A DNA stretch of 64,000 nt from Leptodontidium sp. MPI-SDFR-AT-0119 (taxonomy: Eukaryota; Ascomycota; Leotiomycetes; Helotiales; Leptodontidiaceae). The stretch is taken from NCBI GenBank assembly GCA_020726505.1, contig JAHLEZ010000008.1:1488001-1552000 (forward strand), given 5' to 3'. The position numbers were made by a program, and so were the translations under genes. The notes beneath the pieces are model-generated. The model made no database searches. It was given only the letters and a program-made list of their open reading frames with translations, and had not been told where the DNA came from. Below, in pieces: positions 52,488 through 64,000 of the stretch (position 1 is the first letter of the stretch; each line of letters starts with the position of its first letter).

Positions 52488-53409
52488 ATGGCGCCCAAAC
52501 AACTCAACTTCATCACAGGCAACAAGAACAAGCTCACAGAAGTGAAAGCCATCCTTGGCGACACCGTTGACCTGCAGAGCCAGGCATTGGATTTGGTCGA
52601 GATTCAAGGAACCATCGAAGAGATCTCTGTCGATAAATGTCGGAGAGCAGCAGCTGCTGTAAGTTGTCTACCAGGCCCGAGAATGTCGTTTCCCCTCTCG
52701 CTGTTTTCACAAATTACTGACGATTCTCTTGTTTTTTTAAGATCAACGGCCCAGTTCTCGTTGAAGATACGTGCTTATGCTTCAATGCTCTGAAGGAGCT
52801 TCCTGGTCCTTACATGTAAGTCACATTGTCTTACAGTCACAATTTGTTTTTGTCACTTCACAGTAAAACACACATTCAGGTTCAACGTTGACTTTTGACT
52901 TTTTGTAGTAAGTGGTTCCTAGAAGCACTTGGTCACCAAGGGCTCAATGACATGCTCGCCACCTTCCCAGACAAATCTGCCCAAGCCGTCTGCACATTCG
53001 CATATTGTGAAGGACCAGGGCACGAGCCAATTATCTTCCAAGGCAGGACGGATGTAAGTATTCTTTTCTACGCCCTTCCACTCCTCGAGCCCTTCTGACT
53101 GACACATTCTAGGGCAAAATCGTGCCGGCGAGAGGACCGACAAATTTCGGTGACTTGTTGATTTTTGTGTTGTCTTTTGTGTTGTACAATGCTGATGATT
53201 CTGGTGATTCTTAGGTTGGGATCCAATCTTCGAGTATGATGGCAAGACGTAAGATCCACTAGCCAATGTCATCTAACCCTCCAATCCAAAGCCATGTAGC
53301 TAACTCCTTTAGCTACGCCGAGATGGACAAAGTCGAGAAGAACAAGATCTCGCACCGCTTCCGGGCCTTAGAGAAGCTCAAGAAGTGGTTGTTGGAGGAG
53401 TCGTCCTGA
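52488..53409 (+). CDS. HAM1: Inosine triphosphate pyrophosphatase (ITPA/HAM1)
   Basis: Six exons join to 185 residues: 52488-52658, 52742-52815, 52909-53053, 53113-53149, 53215-53248 and 53313-53409. Family motifs in order: [18 protein letters not shown] (the TGNxxK nucleotide-binding start), [28 protein letters not shown] (the catalytic Asp/Glu region), [47 protein letters not shown] and a K-rich end [13 protein letters not shown]. It hydrolyses ITP, XTP and dITP to monophosphates, keeping damaged purines out of RNA and DNA. Two internal exons are shorter than 40 nt, which most gene finders miss. It converges with FAP7 (58 bases between stops). Confidence 0.96.
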
Positions 53410-53467
53410 GAAAAGGCCATATCAAGATGATCGATAGAAAGTAATTGACGAGACGACCACCATCCAT

Positions 53468-54182
53468 CTACTGAGCATCCTCCACATGATCCTTCCTCCA
53501 CTGCTTAACCCACGCCTCAAGCCTCTCGATATTACTCTCCATCTCATCCGAACTATTGCTCGTGAGCTCGACAATAATCTCCTGGTCATAGGAATCGCGC
53601 GCTTCTTGTAGGAGGACCTGCATGATTTCCGAGTCCAGGTTCTCCTGCAGTTTGGCTTCGGGGTAATCTCTGTGTTCGTATTAGCCAAAATTGCCCCTTC
53701 TACTTCCAATGCAAGAGGCAAGTAAAGGAAACGAAGGGCAACGAGAGGGCAATTGTGACATACCTAGCTTTCAACCGATCATACAAAAGCGTCGAATCCA
53801 CACGTAGCACAACGACGAGGTCAATCCAGCTTTTGGGGAATAAATCGCAAGCGTGCCAATCGATGATATACCCACCCTGCTTAACCTCATCTTCAATCGC
53901 ATCTAGCAACTGAAACAACGCAGAAATCAGCACATCTCCTTCTAAATTCCCCCAGTTTTCATTCCTGTCATACCCCCCCCCCCCCCACTTTTCACCTACC
54001 TTATCTTCATCCACAATCCAGCTCTTGAAATCCTCGTCGTAGCCATCGTGACAACCCCGCTCCTTCACAATATCGTTGATGGAGAGGTGTTTGAGACCGG
54101 TGCTTTGCGCGAGGCTTTCGCAGTGTGTGGTTTTGCCTACGCCGGGCGTACCAGTCACTATGATGTTTGGTTGGTCCCGCAT
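53468..54182 (-). CDS. FAP7: Adenylate kinase isoenzyme 6 homologue / Fap7 (hCINAP)
   Basis: Three exons (54182-54000, 53909-53764, 53669-53468) join to 176 residues. The start is MRDQPNIIVTGTPGVGKTTH, a Walker A of the AK6 class. The NMP/LID region reads LKHLSINDIVKERGCHDGYD, DFKSWIVDEDK, LLDAIEDEVKQGGYIIDWHA with the CDLFP motif that defines AK6, and VVVLRVDSTLLYDRLKAR. The end is SNIERLEAWVKQWRKDH. Fap7 is an atypical adenylate kinase/ATPase needed for the last step of 40S maturation, 20S pre-rRNA cleavage at site D. Intron 1 carries a run of 14 C. Paired CACGTG sites lie about 130 bases upstream of the start. Confidence 0.95.
53973..53986. repeat. Poly-C run (14 C) in FAP7 intron 1
   Basis: Uninterrupted C(14) on the plus strand within intron 53910-53999. 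Confidence 0.9.
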
Positions 54183-54979
54183 GGTGTGTGTGTGTTGTGT
54201 TTGTGGAGAAGGGTCTTGTAGTCTGGAATAGTTTTTCGAAATCGACATCAAAATTCTTGACACCCCCGCCGCCCAAGTTGATAAGCCCTCTTGAGCATCT
54301 TATCTCCACGTGATTCGTATCACGTGAACGTCCAGTGAGAAAGCTTCTCTTCCACTCCCCAAGCAGTCTAAAATTAAACGTCTGCTGAATATTATCCGTT
54401 GATCAGTGGCTGATACCTGTTCTGAGAGTCAAGATGAGCCCCATAAGTTCCATCGTTGCTGAAAATAGTTTCAAGTCTATGTCCCGGATAGGGAGCTGTT
54501 TGTTTGTTGTTCACTGAGCCAGACATTTCAAGATCACCCCGTGAGGATATTATAAGTAGCAGAGTAGCGGACATGCCAGTATTAGAGTGTGATCATGATG
54601 GCATTCGGAGTATTAATGTCTACCTGCCTCATGCATAAATGCAGCTGAACCTTGCGCCAGAGGGTGTGTTTTTGAAAGATTCTCTTTCGTCACCCCACCA
54701 TTATCCATAAAAAGAAGAATGGGAAGAAAGAAGTTCAACGCCAATTTGAAACATGTCTTGTACAATGCACCTAGATATTCCCACGTGCAGTCATTCCAAC
54801 AAGTAACAAAATCCCACATAATACATGAGATATACGCTAACAGGTAAGGTGCCTCCATATACAAGATGCCCTTTTTGAAGCCAACAGCAGCAGATGGTCG
54901 TCCAAGAACGTTGGGGAGAAAATGGTACAGGAGAAGAGAAGAAGTCGTAAGTATCAAGAGCCTATCCGATGGGGTTTGA
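54183..54979. other. Region between FAP7 start and myosin V stop
   Basis: About 800 bases holding the FAP7 promoter and the myosin V 3' end; no gene supported. Confidence 0.55.
54307..54326. promoter_or_regulatory. Paired palindromic E-box (CACGTG) sites upstream of FAP7
   Basis: Two CACGTG copies at 54307-54312 and 54321-54326, 14 bases apart centre to centre and arranged as a near-perfect palindrome, lie about 125-145 bases before the FAP7 start. CACGTG is the core bound by bHLH factors such as Cbf1/Pho4. A regulatory role is inferred from position and symmetry. Confidence 0.6.
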
Positions 54980-57900
54980 TTAGGATCCGTTGAGCTCGTT
55001 GTCGGTGAGGTCGTTGGCTTCGTCGAGAGGGTAATCGAGCTTTTCTTGTTGTGCAATAGCCTGCGCTGAGACAATCTCTGCGAGACGTTTCAAGCGAGGA
55101 GTTTGGAGCCCTGATTGACGGTTAGTCATGTATACATGTGAAGGAAATGACGAAGATTTACATGAAGGAGTGTATGTCTCCAATGCAGTGATGACTCGGG
55201 GTTCGGCAATCTCGTAAGGTCCACTATCATCCATGTCCACAGCAGTGAGAAGAAGGACATCGCTCTTCTCGGTGACACGAGAGGCAACCGCCTTCATGAT
55301 CTCGCCGTTGATAGGTTGTTCATAATCAGCCACCAGGTACTGGTTGAGAAGTTTCTGGATCTGGTTGGGGGAAAGCCTGGTATTGGTCAGCATTAGGTTC
55401 AACCGCAATATTGGTTGCACTCACATCCAGCAGATGTCCTGAATGATTTCGATGTCGTTCAATGTGGCCTTCTTGAGCTGCAAAAGCTTGGTTGCTTGCT
55501 ATCGGACGGTTAGTAATTGCATGAAGCTTGTTTGGAATGGTCACTTACCATGAGATGCTCGAGCTGGAGAGTTCCTTCAGGCATATCGTGGCTCTTGCAC
55601 CATTCCTCAATTCGGGTGATGTTGTAGTTGATCTGAAGACCACGCTTCCAGGAGAGGAAATTCCTTCTCATCAAGAGATCGTTGAATGCTGTGACACCAA
55701 CAAGCCTAAGTAGCTCCGTGATCGTTTGAGTGATGATGGAATCCTCAAGGTAATAAGCCTTCATCGCCTTGAAAACATTGTTGAGCAGGCTCAAAAGGTT
55801 GTCCATGCTGAATGCTGGTGCTGAGTTGCTTTGAAGGAGTTTGCCGAGAAATCTATTGCTCTCATTGGTGACGAATCCAGGAAGAGATTGAGATTCAATG
55901 ATGGCTGGGATAATCATCTTGTGAAGCTTCTTCTTGAGAACCTTCATCCAGGTATGGTAGATGTTGAATTCTAAGCTCTCAAGATCGTGCTTCACGATTT
56001 CCAAAAGGCGATCGTACTCGTAGTTGTCGGTCTTCTGAGCCTCATACCAGTCTTCTGCGAGGAAAACGAATGAGAGCATCTCGTGGACATTGGAGAGCCA
56101 GAAAGCGCCTGGGTTGATAGCTTCTTCGCCATCATGTTGCATAACCTCCTGTTGGATGGATTGCATAACGTTGGCGAGAAATCTCTCAGACTCCTTGACG
56201 AAACCATTGTTCCACATCTCAGAGGTGACCAAGTTGATCAAGTATGAGGGGAACAAGACTTCCTTGTCAGTCGGAGGAGGGGTCGTTCCTGGCGCTGGGA
56301 TCTTGAGGTTGCGGATCAAGCCCATTGTGACTTCGTCATTGAGGCCATCTTCATCAGCCAGGAGATTCTCGAGCTCAAACTCAACATTGTCAACGCCTGG
56401 GTTGAAAGCCGTGCCGGGAAGACCAGCGCGGTGAAGATTGCTGCCGGTGACTGCCATGGATACAGGTCGGGGGTTGTAAGCTGCGCTGAATCGATCGATC
56501 TCTCGTGGCTCAGCACCTGCACTTCGTCTTTTTGGCTTCTTGGATGAAACAAGGTTGATAAGGCCATTTGAGGGTAGTTGAGCAGCGGCGCCATTGGTGA
56601 GCTCACCGTTGGTTGGCATAATTGGTACCACGCGCTTTGCTAGCTCAAGCTGGTCTTGAAGATCCACCAATTGTTGCCTCAAAGTGTCCTTCTCAGCCTC
56701 GTGAACCTGACTCTTTCTCTTTGTCTCTTCGAGCTCTTGGTTGGATTTCCTGAGAGTCTCTCGAAGCTCCTTCTCCTCCTCCTGCAGTCGTTTGATGTTC
56801 GCAGCTGACTCATCGAAATTTGTCTGCAACTTCTTCATCTCATCTTCCATTGCCGCAAGGCGGGCTGCAGTGATACCAGCCTGGTTTGCCTCACTCTGCA
56901 ATTCCTTAGAGCGAGCTTCCAAGGCATTGTGTCTTGTTTTCCAAGATTTAATCTGGCTCTCGTAGTTCTCCACTTGACTGACCAAAGTCTTGTTTTCCCT
57001 CTTCATCGAACCAAGAGATTGTGTGAGCTCAACCACCTTGTTCTCCAACTTGTAGGAGATCTGCTTGAGATCACGTGCTTCTTCACGAACCTTCTTGTAT
57101 CCTCGGCGGGCTTGCTTACCACGCCATAAGCTCTGGATGATAACGACTTTGCGTCTGTATTGCCTCCAGCTCTTCATCTGCTGTCTTGAGCGCCAAGCTC
57201 TTTGGATCAAAACAGCAGCGTTTCCAACACGAGTCTCCATAATCTCCCGTCTTCGTAAGAAACCCTTTGCTGCCGCTTGAGCGAGGATAAGGTTGTTTCG
57301 AATGGCTGTAAAGCTCTTCCTTTGCTTCTGCCCACGCCAAACTCTCTGAATGGTTGTAGCAGCTTTGACTTTGCGGGTCTCTTGGGCGTGCTTTCGAGCA
57401 AGATGAGCTCTGGTGACCGACTGGAAGAGCAAGATGGCATTTCTTGCTTCCAGGTACTTGCGTCGATAGTATTTGGCTTTTAGGTTCTTCTGAATCATGA
57501 TAGCACAGTCGTTCAAGCGATTTGTTCGGAGATTCTCGAGGAACGCCAGCATACCAGCACGGAAGAAAATCTTGGTTAGACCAAGCTGATACTTGTCCAT
57601 ACCCCCGCCGCTGCTTGCTCCAAGGGCCTTTGTGAGAATCTTATTTGCCATATCCCTGATTTCTGATGTCCAAGATACAGAGGGAACGAGCATGTAGTAA
57701 CGGAGAGCAAACTCTTCGTAAGTCCATCTTGTTGGGTATCCAGCACAACTGATTCTGACCGTTTCAAGAACACCACAAGCTCGCAGTTGACTGAGAACCA
57801 TAGGGCCTTCAAAGACCCATGATTCTTTGCTCTCGTTGGGCTTGATGCAACGAATGTAATGAACATCTGTGTTGTTGATCGTGTGCATCAATTCAATCAG

Positions 57901-60043
57901 GGACGATTTGAAGATTCCACCCAGGGTTGGTTTTCGGTTCACAGCCACACCAATTCTCCGACCAGCCGCAGGCTTCACTGCTGCAGAAGCAGCTGAAGCA
58001 CTGTCCTTCTCTCGAACCGCAGAAGCCGCATCTAGTACTTGTCCAAGGAACTGGTTAGAAGAGGCCCTCAGCACAGCCATATGCTCATCGGGGACGGTAT
58101 CTCGGTTCTTGTCAATGAATCCATCGGATTCATAAGTAACGTCGATAGCATAATGGCAAACAGTGAAAGCCGACTTTCCAAAACGGGGTTTCTTGTAGAA
58201 CTTGTTCTTGTCGGCGGCGTAGTTATGATGAAGTTTGTTCACGAATTGTTCGTCCGAGCCCATAGGAAGTCGGGATTCTTCATCCAGGAGGGACAGTATT
58301 CCAAGCTTGCCTTCGATGAGATCAATACAGGGCTGATTGTCAGAGAAATCAATGAATGTCCAATCGATTTCTTCTCTCAAGTACTCCTCTTGTTCCAGCT
58401 TGAAGACGTGTGCGTTGAATTCTTGTTGCAATTTTTCGTTTGCATAGTTGATGCAAAACTGTTCGAAAGAATTCTTCGCAAAATGCTCAAAGCCATAGAT
58501 ATCCAAGACACCGATAAATGACTTGACTCGACTTATTACTTGTTCTGTAGCGAGGGCGTTGTTGATGTTTTCAACCAGCCAGTCGAAAAGACTCGAGTAA
58601 ACAAACTTGGCAACGGAATCCCTGACGACGATGGCTTGTTGTTGGGTCAGATTCGATGTGATTTTTTCTCCTCTCGTGATCAACTGCTTCTTGACAGTCC
58701 ACTTTGCGAATTCAACGGGGTCCACTCCAAGTATTGAAGCAGCCTTGACAAGAGATGGTTCTGTGGAAGCAAGAACGGAGTCCGTTCTTGAAGCTGTGAT
58801 GTTGACATTTCCAAGGTGGAGAAGAGCGGCCAGCAATTTGAAAACCTCTGACTGTTGGCTGCTGGTGACACCAATGGTGGAGAGTGACTTCTTCAAAGCT
58901 TCAAATTCCGCCTTGTCATCCACCCCATCAATGGTAGGGGAGCTTCCTTGGTTGAGGTAGTTGAAATTCTCAACTGGCTCTAGCTCGAGTTCCTGACGCT
59001 CCTTTTCTGACGCTCCTGCTACGAGTTGGTAGAAAATGTGGTAATTCCTCTCCTTCAGTGGCTGGAATACCAATCTTGACCGTTCCAACAAGTATGTGCG
59101 AATTTTGGCCCCAATGATAGCTGTCTTATCATCAAACATGATCTCAATGTACTTTCCGAACCGGGAGGAGTTGTCGTTTCGAGTTGTCTTTGCATTTCCG
59201 AATGCTTCCATGATAGGATTAGTGGCAAGAATCTGTTCCTCCGTTTCACTCATTGCCTCTACTCCTCGTTTTCTTGTCCCTGGCTGATCAGGCGATTCTC
59301 TGGTAGCGAAATATCGCATAATGTATTTGGCACTGACAGTCTTGCCAGCTCCAGATTCTCCTGATACGACAACCGTCTGGTTCTTCCCACTCCGCAACAT
59401 ATCCCTGTGCTGGTCAGCAAAATATCAAAACTGCACTCTGCAGGGATCTACATACGCAAAAGCTTCTTCCGCAATAGCAAAGAGATGGGGTGCCTGTGTT
59501 GCTCTCTGCTTTCCCGCATATACTTGTACCATGCCTGGCACATATAAAGAATCCACTCGTGCAAAAGGATTCGTGGCTATTAGGACTATACCACTGTATG
59601 TGTAAATTTCTTTCTGCGAGTACCGTAACCGAATTGCCTGGAGAACTATCTTTCCATCAGTATCACCCAGCACAGGACCACCATGTAGAACATACCAGCA
59701 GGTTCGTTTAGATGTGAGAGGTTTGTGAGATCGTCGCTTGCTTCCAGCATTGTAGGATTCATCAGTGGAGGCAAGTTCGAGTTGTTGGCCTCCGCCAGTT
59801 CCTCTTCAGTGGTCTCAACCTTCTTCGTCTGCATAAAGATGGGCAGTTAGCAGTTGATCTATGTTCATCGAAAGCTGTAGTGATCTGGGTTGCGGGTAGA
59901 GAACTAACCTCGCCGTTTGCAAGGGTGAAGATGAGGATAATTTTATCCCCTTCCGCAGACTTCGAGGTGACCTCAGAGGCCACCCAGCCCTCAGTGGCAT
60001 CTGGCTGCCATGCCTTCGTCCCGATATCATAGTTGTGCGCCAT
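54980..60043 (-). CDS. MYO2: Class V myosin heavy chain
   Basis: Several short 5' exons, one long exon of about 3.9 kb and short 3' exons, giving roughly 1,580 residues. The start is MAHNYDIGTKAWQPDATEGW (the N-terminal SH3-like part). The motor follows: LQAIRLRYSQKEIYTYSG, GESGAGKT (P-loop), TTRNDNSSRFGKY (switch I), DIYGFEHFAKNSFEQFCINY (switch II), and NDVHYIRCIKPN-like TDVHYIRCIKPNESKESW. Six IQ motifs (for example AIMIQKNLKAKYYRRKYLEA, AAVLIQRAWRSRQQ) bind light chains. A coiled coil and the DIL globular tail (NNVFKAMKAYYLEDSIITQT, RVTEKSDVLLL) complete the protein; the end is WLQTPRLKRLAEIVSAQA...LTDNELNGS. It carries vesicles and organelles along actin and drives polarised growth. It is the only myosin V in the window; all motor motifs are intact. 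Confidence 0.97.
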
Positions 60044-61629
60044 CTGGGCGGCTCTGATGGGACGGAGTTCCTCGAAGCCAGAGTCCTTCAACAATCAGAG
60101 CAATGAACGCGGCGGCAGAGGGCAGCTGCAACAGGGGCAGCATGCATCAACCAACAAACTGCAGGCGCACGAAAAGTTGCTGGGGCAGGGAGAAGCAATC
60201 GTGAGGGTGTTAAATTAAGAGGTAGGTAGATGTGCGGCAGTAGAAGTAGGGGAGAGTAGGATGGTCGGCGGTCCCAGAAGCTGCAAAAGTCATGGACTGT
60301 ACCGTACTGTCAGGAGTCGGTGTCTTGTCTGGTGCAGAGCAGTGCAGTTCCTGTCCTGAGATATTTGGTGAGAAGACCGGGTCGGAGAACAAGTCGCGTA
60401 GGAGCGCCTGCAGGGATGCATCGGCTAGTTCTCGAAGAGCCAGCCACGAGCTGAGAGGCAAGCTGCACGCCTAGACGTGTAGCGTCTACCCCTTTTTTTG
60501 CTAGCAGAGGACCCAGCGCCGAGTGGGAAGAGCATTATACTCCTTCTTTACACAGTAACTGACTGTTAAGTGGTCAATCAATTCGAAGGATTTGTAACAT
60601 GCTACTATTCTTGCAGGCTCGATCAATCTTTGATTTTCATTATTTCTACATACTTAATTAAGTAGTCTTTGGATTTCTTCTTTCTATAAACAACACTCAT
60701 TCACTACTTGGATCTCTTCACTGCTATTTACATCTCAATGACTTTCTATACGAGGAAGAAGGTGTGTAGCTTTACTAGTTACTAACTGTTCTCACCGCAT
60801 CTACAAGAATGACATCTTCTTGCTGTGTTATTTGTCTTGTCGCTAATCTTTTGTGTTTTGGAAATCTTGGTTGTCTTTGTGTTCTATTCTGTATTTCGAA
60901 ACTGTCGTCTTTCAAATCTTTATCGTTTCAAAATATTTCAGACTACAAGTCAGTCTTGTTGACCGCTTGTCTTCTGTGCTGTCCTGTGTCGCAAAACGAC
61001 ATGGCAAGGATACCTGTACTCCTTTGTGTGGGGTGGAAACTTGGCTGGGTATGCTAGTTCTGTCGCATGAAGCTTAAAACATTTAATTTCTTTTTCTTGA
61101 ATGTTCATTTCCAGACGGCTGGTCATCCGAGGGGGTGTTCCTTTATGCATCGAGAGGCAAAGGTTTACAAACATCTCAGTCACGCAAAAGTCTCAGTCAA
61201 GCACAACGTGACGCCCAACATTTTACATTTGCACTCATCAAAACATCTCCCCTTAGCCGGGAAGCAAGGGTTTGAACAACACTGTGGGAGCACTTTCAAT
61301 GGATTGCGATTCAGTAAACTTTTTATTTGTCATCTACGAAGAACGCCCCCTGACATATTGCATGAACCAAGTAATGCAGTGCAGTGCAGACAGATGTGAA
61401 GAAGGAGGGAGGGCATCGAGAGCTGATTAGGGTAGGTAGGTTGGTAGGTAGTCTAGAAGAAACAGAAACGTTGTGTCGTCATGCATGTGAAGACCACCGG
61501 TGTGTTGGACCCCCTGGAAAATCTACGCCAAAGCATAGGTCTGGCCATGCATGCTGGCCGTATATGGTGATGGGTGATGAGAGTGACTATTCGAAGGGTT
61601 GGATGCTGGGTATCGAAGTGTTACGCCAT
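60044..61629. other. Region between myosin V start and NAP1 stop
   Basis: About 1.6 kb containing the myosin V promoter and 5' leader on the left and the NAP1 3' UTR on the right. Stretches of T-rich sequence occur near 60800-60930. No gene is supported. Confidence 0.55.
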
Positions 61630-63100
61630 TTAACTTTGCTTGCACTCAGCGGCCTCCTGCTTTGGCTTTGCGGCATCATCCTGCGACTTTATTAGCATCT
61701 TGCATCTTCGCCCATTTTAGGGCAGCTCTTACATCATCATCAGATTCCTCGTCATCGTCGTGATCCTCGCTAGCATCGTCCTCTTCATCATCCTCGTCCT
61801 CGAAGTCACCCTCCTCCATATCATCATCCAACTCCTCAAATTGAAGAGCCTCTCCGGTAAACCAATCGATAGCACGGGGAATGAGCTTCTCCTTAATATC
61901 CTCACCAAGTTGATAATCGAGCTCCAGACGCTCCTCGATGTCCGAAGCCGCATCGTCGTCGTCCTCCTCGGTTGGAGCCAATGGTGGGGAGAAGAAGTTG
62001 AAGAAGGATTCAGTTGGGACGGTCTTCTTGACAACTCGGGTTTGCTTGGTGTCTAGACTTGCTGTTAGAATATGGCCCAATGGAAACGAATCGAAATACT
62101 TACTCTTGTTGCGTTGCTTCTTGCTCTCAATTCTAACGGTCAAGTCCTTGCCGGCCTTCCACTCGATTTTGTCACCCTCGGCATGATCGTAAATGAAATC
62201 TCCTCCGTAGCCGCTCTCAGTTTGGTAGAAGTAGGTCTTTGTGATGATCTTGTTGGTGAAGAACTCATTCTCAGCGAACTCGAAGATCAAACGGAAACCG
62301 GGCTTGTCGAGATATTCCATACGGACGTCGGTCAGATCCTTGAGCGCAGCTTCATCGCGGTCGGTGATCATCTCGGCAAGAGAAACTTGGTTCTTCATGG
62401 CGGAGAGCCAGAACTCGGGAATACCCTTGACATCGGATGCCTCCTCTGACTTCTCAACGGGCTCCTCGTCTACCTCCTCGTCATCCTCCTCACCAGCTTT
62501 GATCTCCGCCTCTGTTGGCTCAGCAGCACCGTTGATGATGGTAGCTCGCTTTTGGTAGAGCGGGGTAAATTTGGCGAAGTATTTCTTCTCCAACTCCAAA
62601 ACCTCCTCCTGGAATTCTGCCTCAAGCTTCGAGTGCTCCTTCTGGACGCCCTTTAGACCTGCAACACGACGGCGAACGGGAGCGGGGAGGGACTCGACGT
62701 AGCCTGATGATCGACCAACGAGGGAGCCAAGTTTGCCTTGGATCATCTGAACGAGCTTGGGGTTTTGTGCGAAGATGGATGCTGCGGCAGCGCGGTCGAA
62801 CTCCTCTATTGCATGTATCAGTGATCCAAACGTAAAAATTTCGGTGAGGGGCAAATGTGATGCGCGTACCTTCCTTGATCGTGCCAACACCTGGCTGCTG
62901 AGCGTGGGATGAGATGGGGGCATTGTTGGCGGGTGTGTTTTGAGGAGTACTACGCGGAGATGTCAGCCTGGCAGTTCTATAGTCGTTGGGTGGGAGTATA
63001 AGGCTCCCACGGTCTGGCGGCGGTGGGGGAAGGTGAGGAGAGGAGAGGGAGGGAGGAATTACGGGGCAGTCTGCGTCTGTTTCTTGGGAATTTCAGACAT
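61630..63100 (-). CDS. NAP1: Nucleosome assembly protein NAP1
   Basis: Five or so exons. The start is MSEIPKKQTQTAP, joined to TPQNTPANNAPISSHAQQPG and GTIKE, then EFDRAAAASIFAQNPKLVQM. The NAP fold shows KLEAEFQEEVLELEKKYFAK followed by FTPLYQKRATII, IPEFWLSAMKNQVSLAEMIT, LTDVRMEYLD, FRLIFEFAENEFFTNKIITK, GDKIEWKAGKDLTVRIESKK, VPTESFFNFFSPPL and DYQLGEDIKEKLIPRAIDWF, then a long acidic tail. NAP1 is a histone H2A-H2B chaperone. I favour a final intron (donor GTAAGA, GCTAAT branch, GCAG acceptor) that joins the acidic tail to DDAAKPKQEAAECKQS and a TAA at 61630. If it is retained the protein ends ...KWAKMQDANKVAG at 61676. Confidence 0.93.
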
Positions 63101-63643
63101 CTTGTCGGATGGAAGAGGGTGTTGAGAGGGTGTAGGAGATGGAAAGACTCGAGTCGGCGCGTTTGTGTCGAGGACGACGATGTTGTGGAGAGTCTGGAAG
63201 GGTTTGTAAAAAGTTGGGGGAAGGAGTTGGTGAGGACTCTCTCAACCAGCCAGTGCGGAAGCGGGTTAGGCTGGCCTTAGCGGGGTTGTCGATTGGAGGT
63301 GAAAATGGGCCTTCGGTTGTGATAAGCCGTTCGATAAGGGGAGAGTTGGAGTTGGAGGGTGAGTGCAGTGCAGTGAACCAGCGGAAGCAGACCAGACCAG
63401 ACCAGCAGCCAGCCAGAGCAGACGCAGCCAAAACCCGCGCTAAATATATTAAATTTGGTACCTCTCGATATACTTCACCCACTGCGCACCTCTCAATTCC
63501 TGATTCAACCACACACAATTCACGATAAACTCGGCGGATCTTACGTGCCCTGCCCGCTCGCTATGCCATGATCGCCTCGTGCTAAGCAATTCGTTCCATC
63601 TTGCGCCCACCGCAGAGGTCTGAACACAATACCTCCAGACGCC
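63101..63643. promoter_or_regulatory. Divergent promoter of NAP1 and the P5-ATPase gene
   Basis: 543 bases between two outward genes. A doubled GACCAGACCAGACCAG-type repeat lies near 63388-63404. Confidence 0.55.
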
Positions 63644-64000
63644 ATGGACGGATCCAATGGAGTGCCCATCCATCATGGGCGTCGAAGTAGCTCTCGCGCA
63701 GGCCGCCCTGCGAATGGACATGGGCAGATGTACAGGAGAGACTCCAATCTCTCGACCACCAGCTTCATGGACGAGGTGGAAATGGCACAGGACGAGATGT
63801 TTGCAGGTCCGATGGGCGAGAGTGTCCCGACAAGCGTATCCTCCTTCGCCCATCGCAGAGGCCGGGCAGACTCGACCACAAGCTTTACATATTACCAGGA
63901 CGATGATGACGAACCTCTCCCCCCTTCAGAAGATGATAGTGCCATATTAGACGACGAGTCTGAGCTGCACTTTGAGGAAGAAGAAGGTTCTACAGACTTA
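63644..64000 (+). CDS. N-terminus of a probable P5-type (YPK9-like) cation-transporting ATPase, partial
   Basis: Open from ATG 63644 to the window edge (119 codons). The visible part is the cytosolic N-terminal tail: MDGSNGVPIHHGRRSSSRAG, MYRRDSNLSTTSFMDEVEMA, FAGPMGESVPTSVSSFAHRR, DSTTSFTYYQDDDDEPLPP, then an acidic stretch. The doubled S-x-TTSF pattern followed by YYQD resembles the N-terminal tail of fungal vacuolar Ypk9/ATP13A-like P5B ATPases, which transport polyamines or cations. No membrane segment or DKTGT motif is inside the window, so the call rests on the tail alone. Confidence 0.55.
   Translation, partial: MDGSNGVPIHHGRRSSSRAGRPANGHGQMYRRDSNLSTTSFMDEVEMAQDEMFAGPMGESVPTSVSSFAHRRGRADSTTSFTYYQDDDDEPLPPSEDDSAILDDESELHFEEEEGSTDL

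Overview
The window looks like nuclear DNA of a filamentous ascomycete (Pezizomycotina; the protein set would suit a leotiomycete, but this class call is weak). Reasons: protein-coding genes are interrupted by short introns (about 48-120 nt) with GT/GC...AG ends and CTAAC/CTAAT-like branch points; the gene set is fungal (single class V myosin with DIL tail, Kae1, EPL1, NAP1, calcineurin B, SNF1 beta, Pop8); and the retroelement remains at the left edge carry C-to-T/G-to-A nonsense changes typical of repeat-induced point mutation (RIP).

Layout. 1-2530: AT-rich, RIP-degraded transposon relics: the 3' end of a LINE (RNase H plus zinc motif plus poly-A) followed by the 3' end of a Ty3/gypsy chromovirus with its polypurine tract and LTR. 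2772-13228: an accessory, gene-poor block with an MFS transporter, a WecE/RffA-type sugar-nucleotide aminotransferase (bacterial family, here with two spliceosomal introns), an NGI1-like (GlcNAc-induced) protein, an antibiotic-biosynthesis-monooxygenase-fold protein, a decayed SDR pseudogene and a GNAT acetyltransferase. 14274-27691: compact housekeeping genes, mostly convergent or divergent pairs: POP8, PP5 phosphatase, ESS2, COQ8, RRP36, an FCP1-like protein, eEF1B-gamma and mitochondrial uS9. 27692-39317: an unusually empty stretch of about 11.6 kb holding only one Gln-rich unrecognised gene, with many microsatellites upstream of it. 39318-63100: calcineurin B, EPL1, RKM4-like SET methyltransferase, KAE1, a small membrane protein, SNF1 beta subunit, a P450-like gene lacking the heme-cysteine loop, HAM1/ITPA, FAP7, myosin V and NAP1. 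63644-64000: the first exon of what is probably a YPK9-like P5 ATPase, cut by the window end.

Most promising for follow-up: the intron-bearing WecE-like aminotransferase, apparently a domesticated bacterial gene. It sits with an MFS transporter, an NGI1-like protein and a GNAT, so an amino-deoxysugar function is possible but unproven. Next in interest are the heme-loop-less P450 and the long repeat-rich leader region of the Gln-rich gene. All gene models were assembled by hand from reading frame, splice-site and family expectations; no database search was run.
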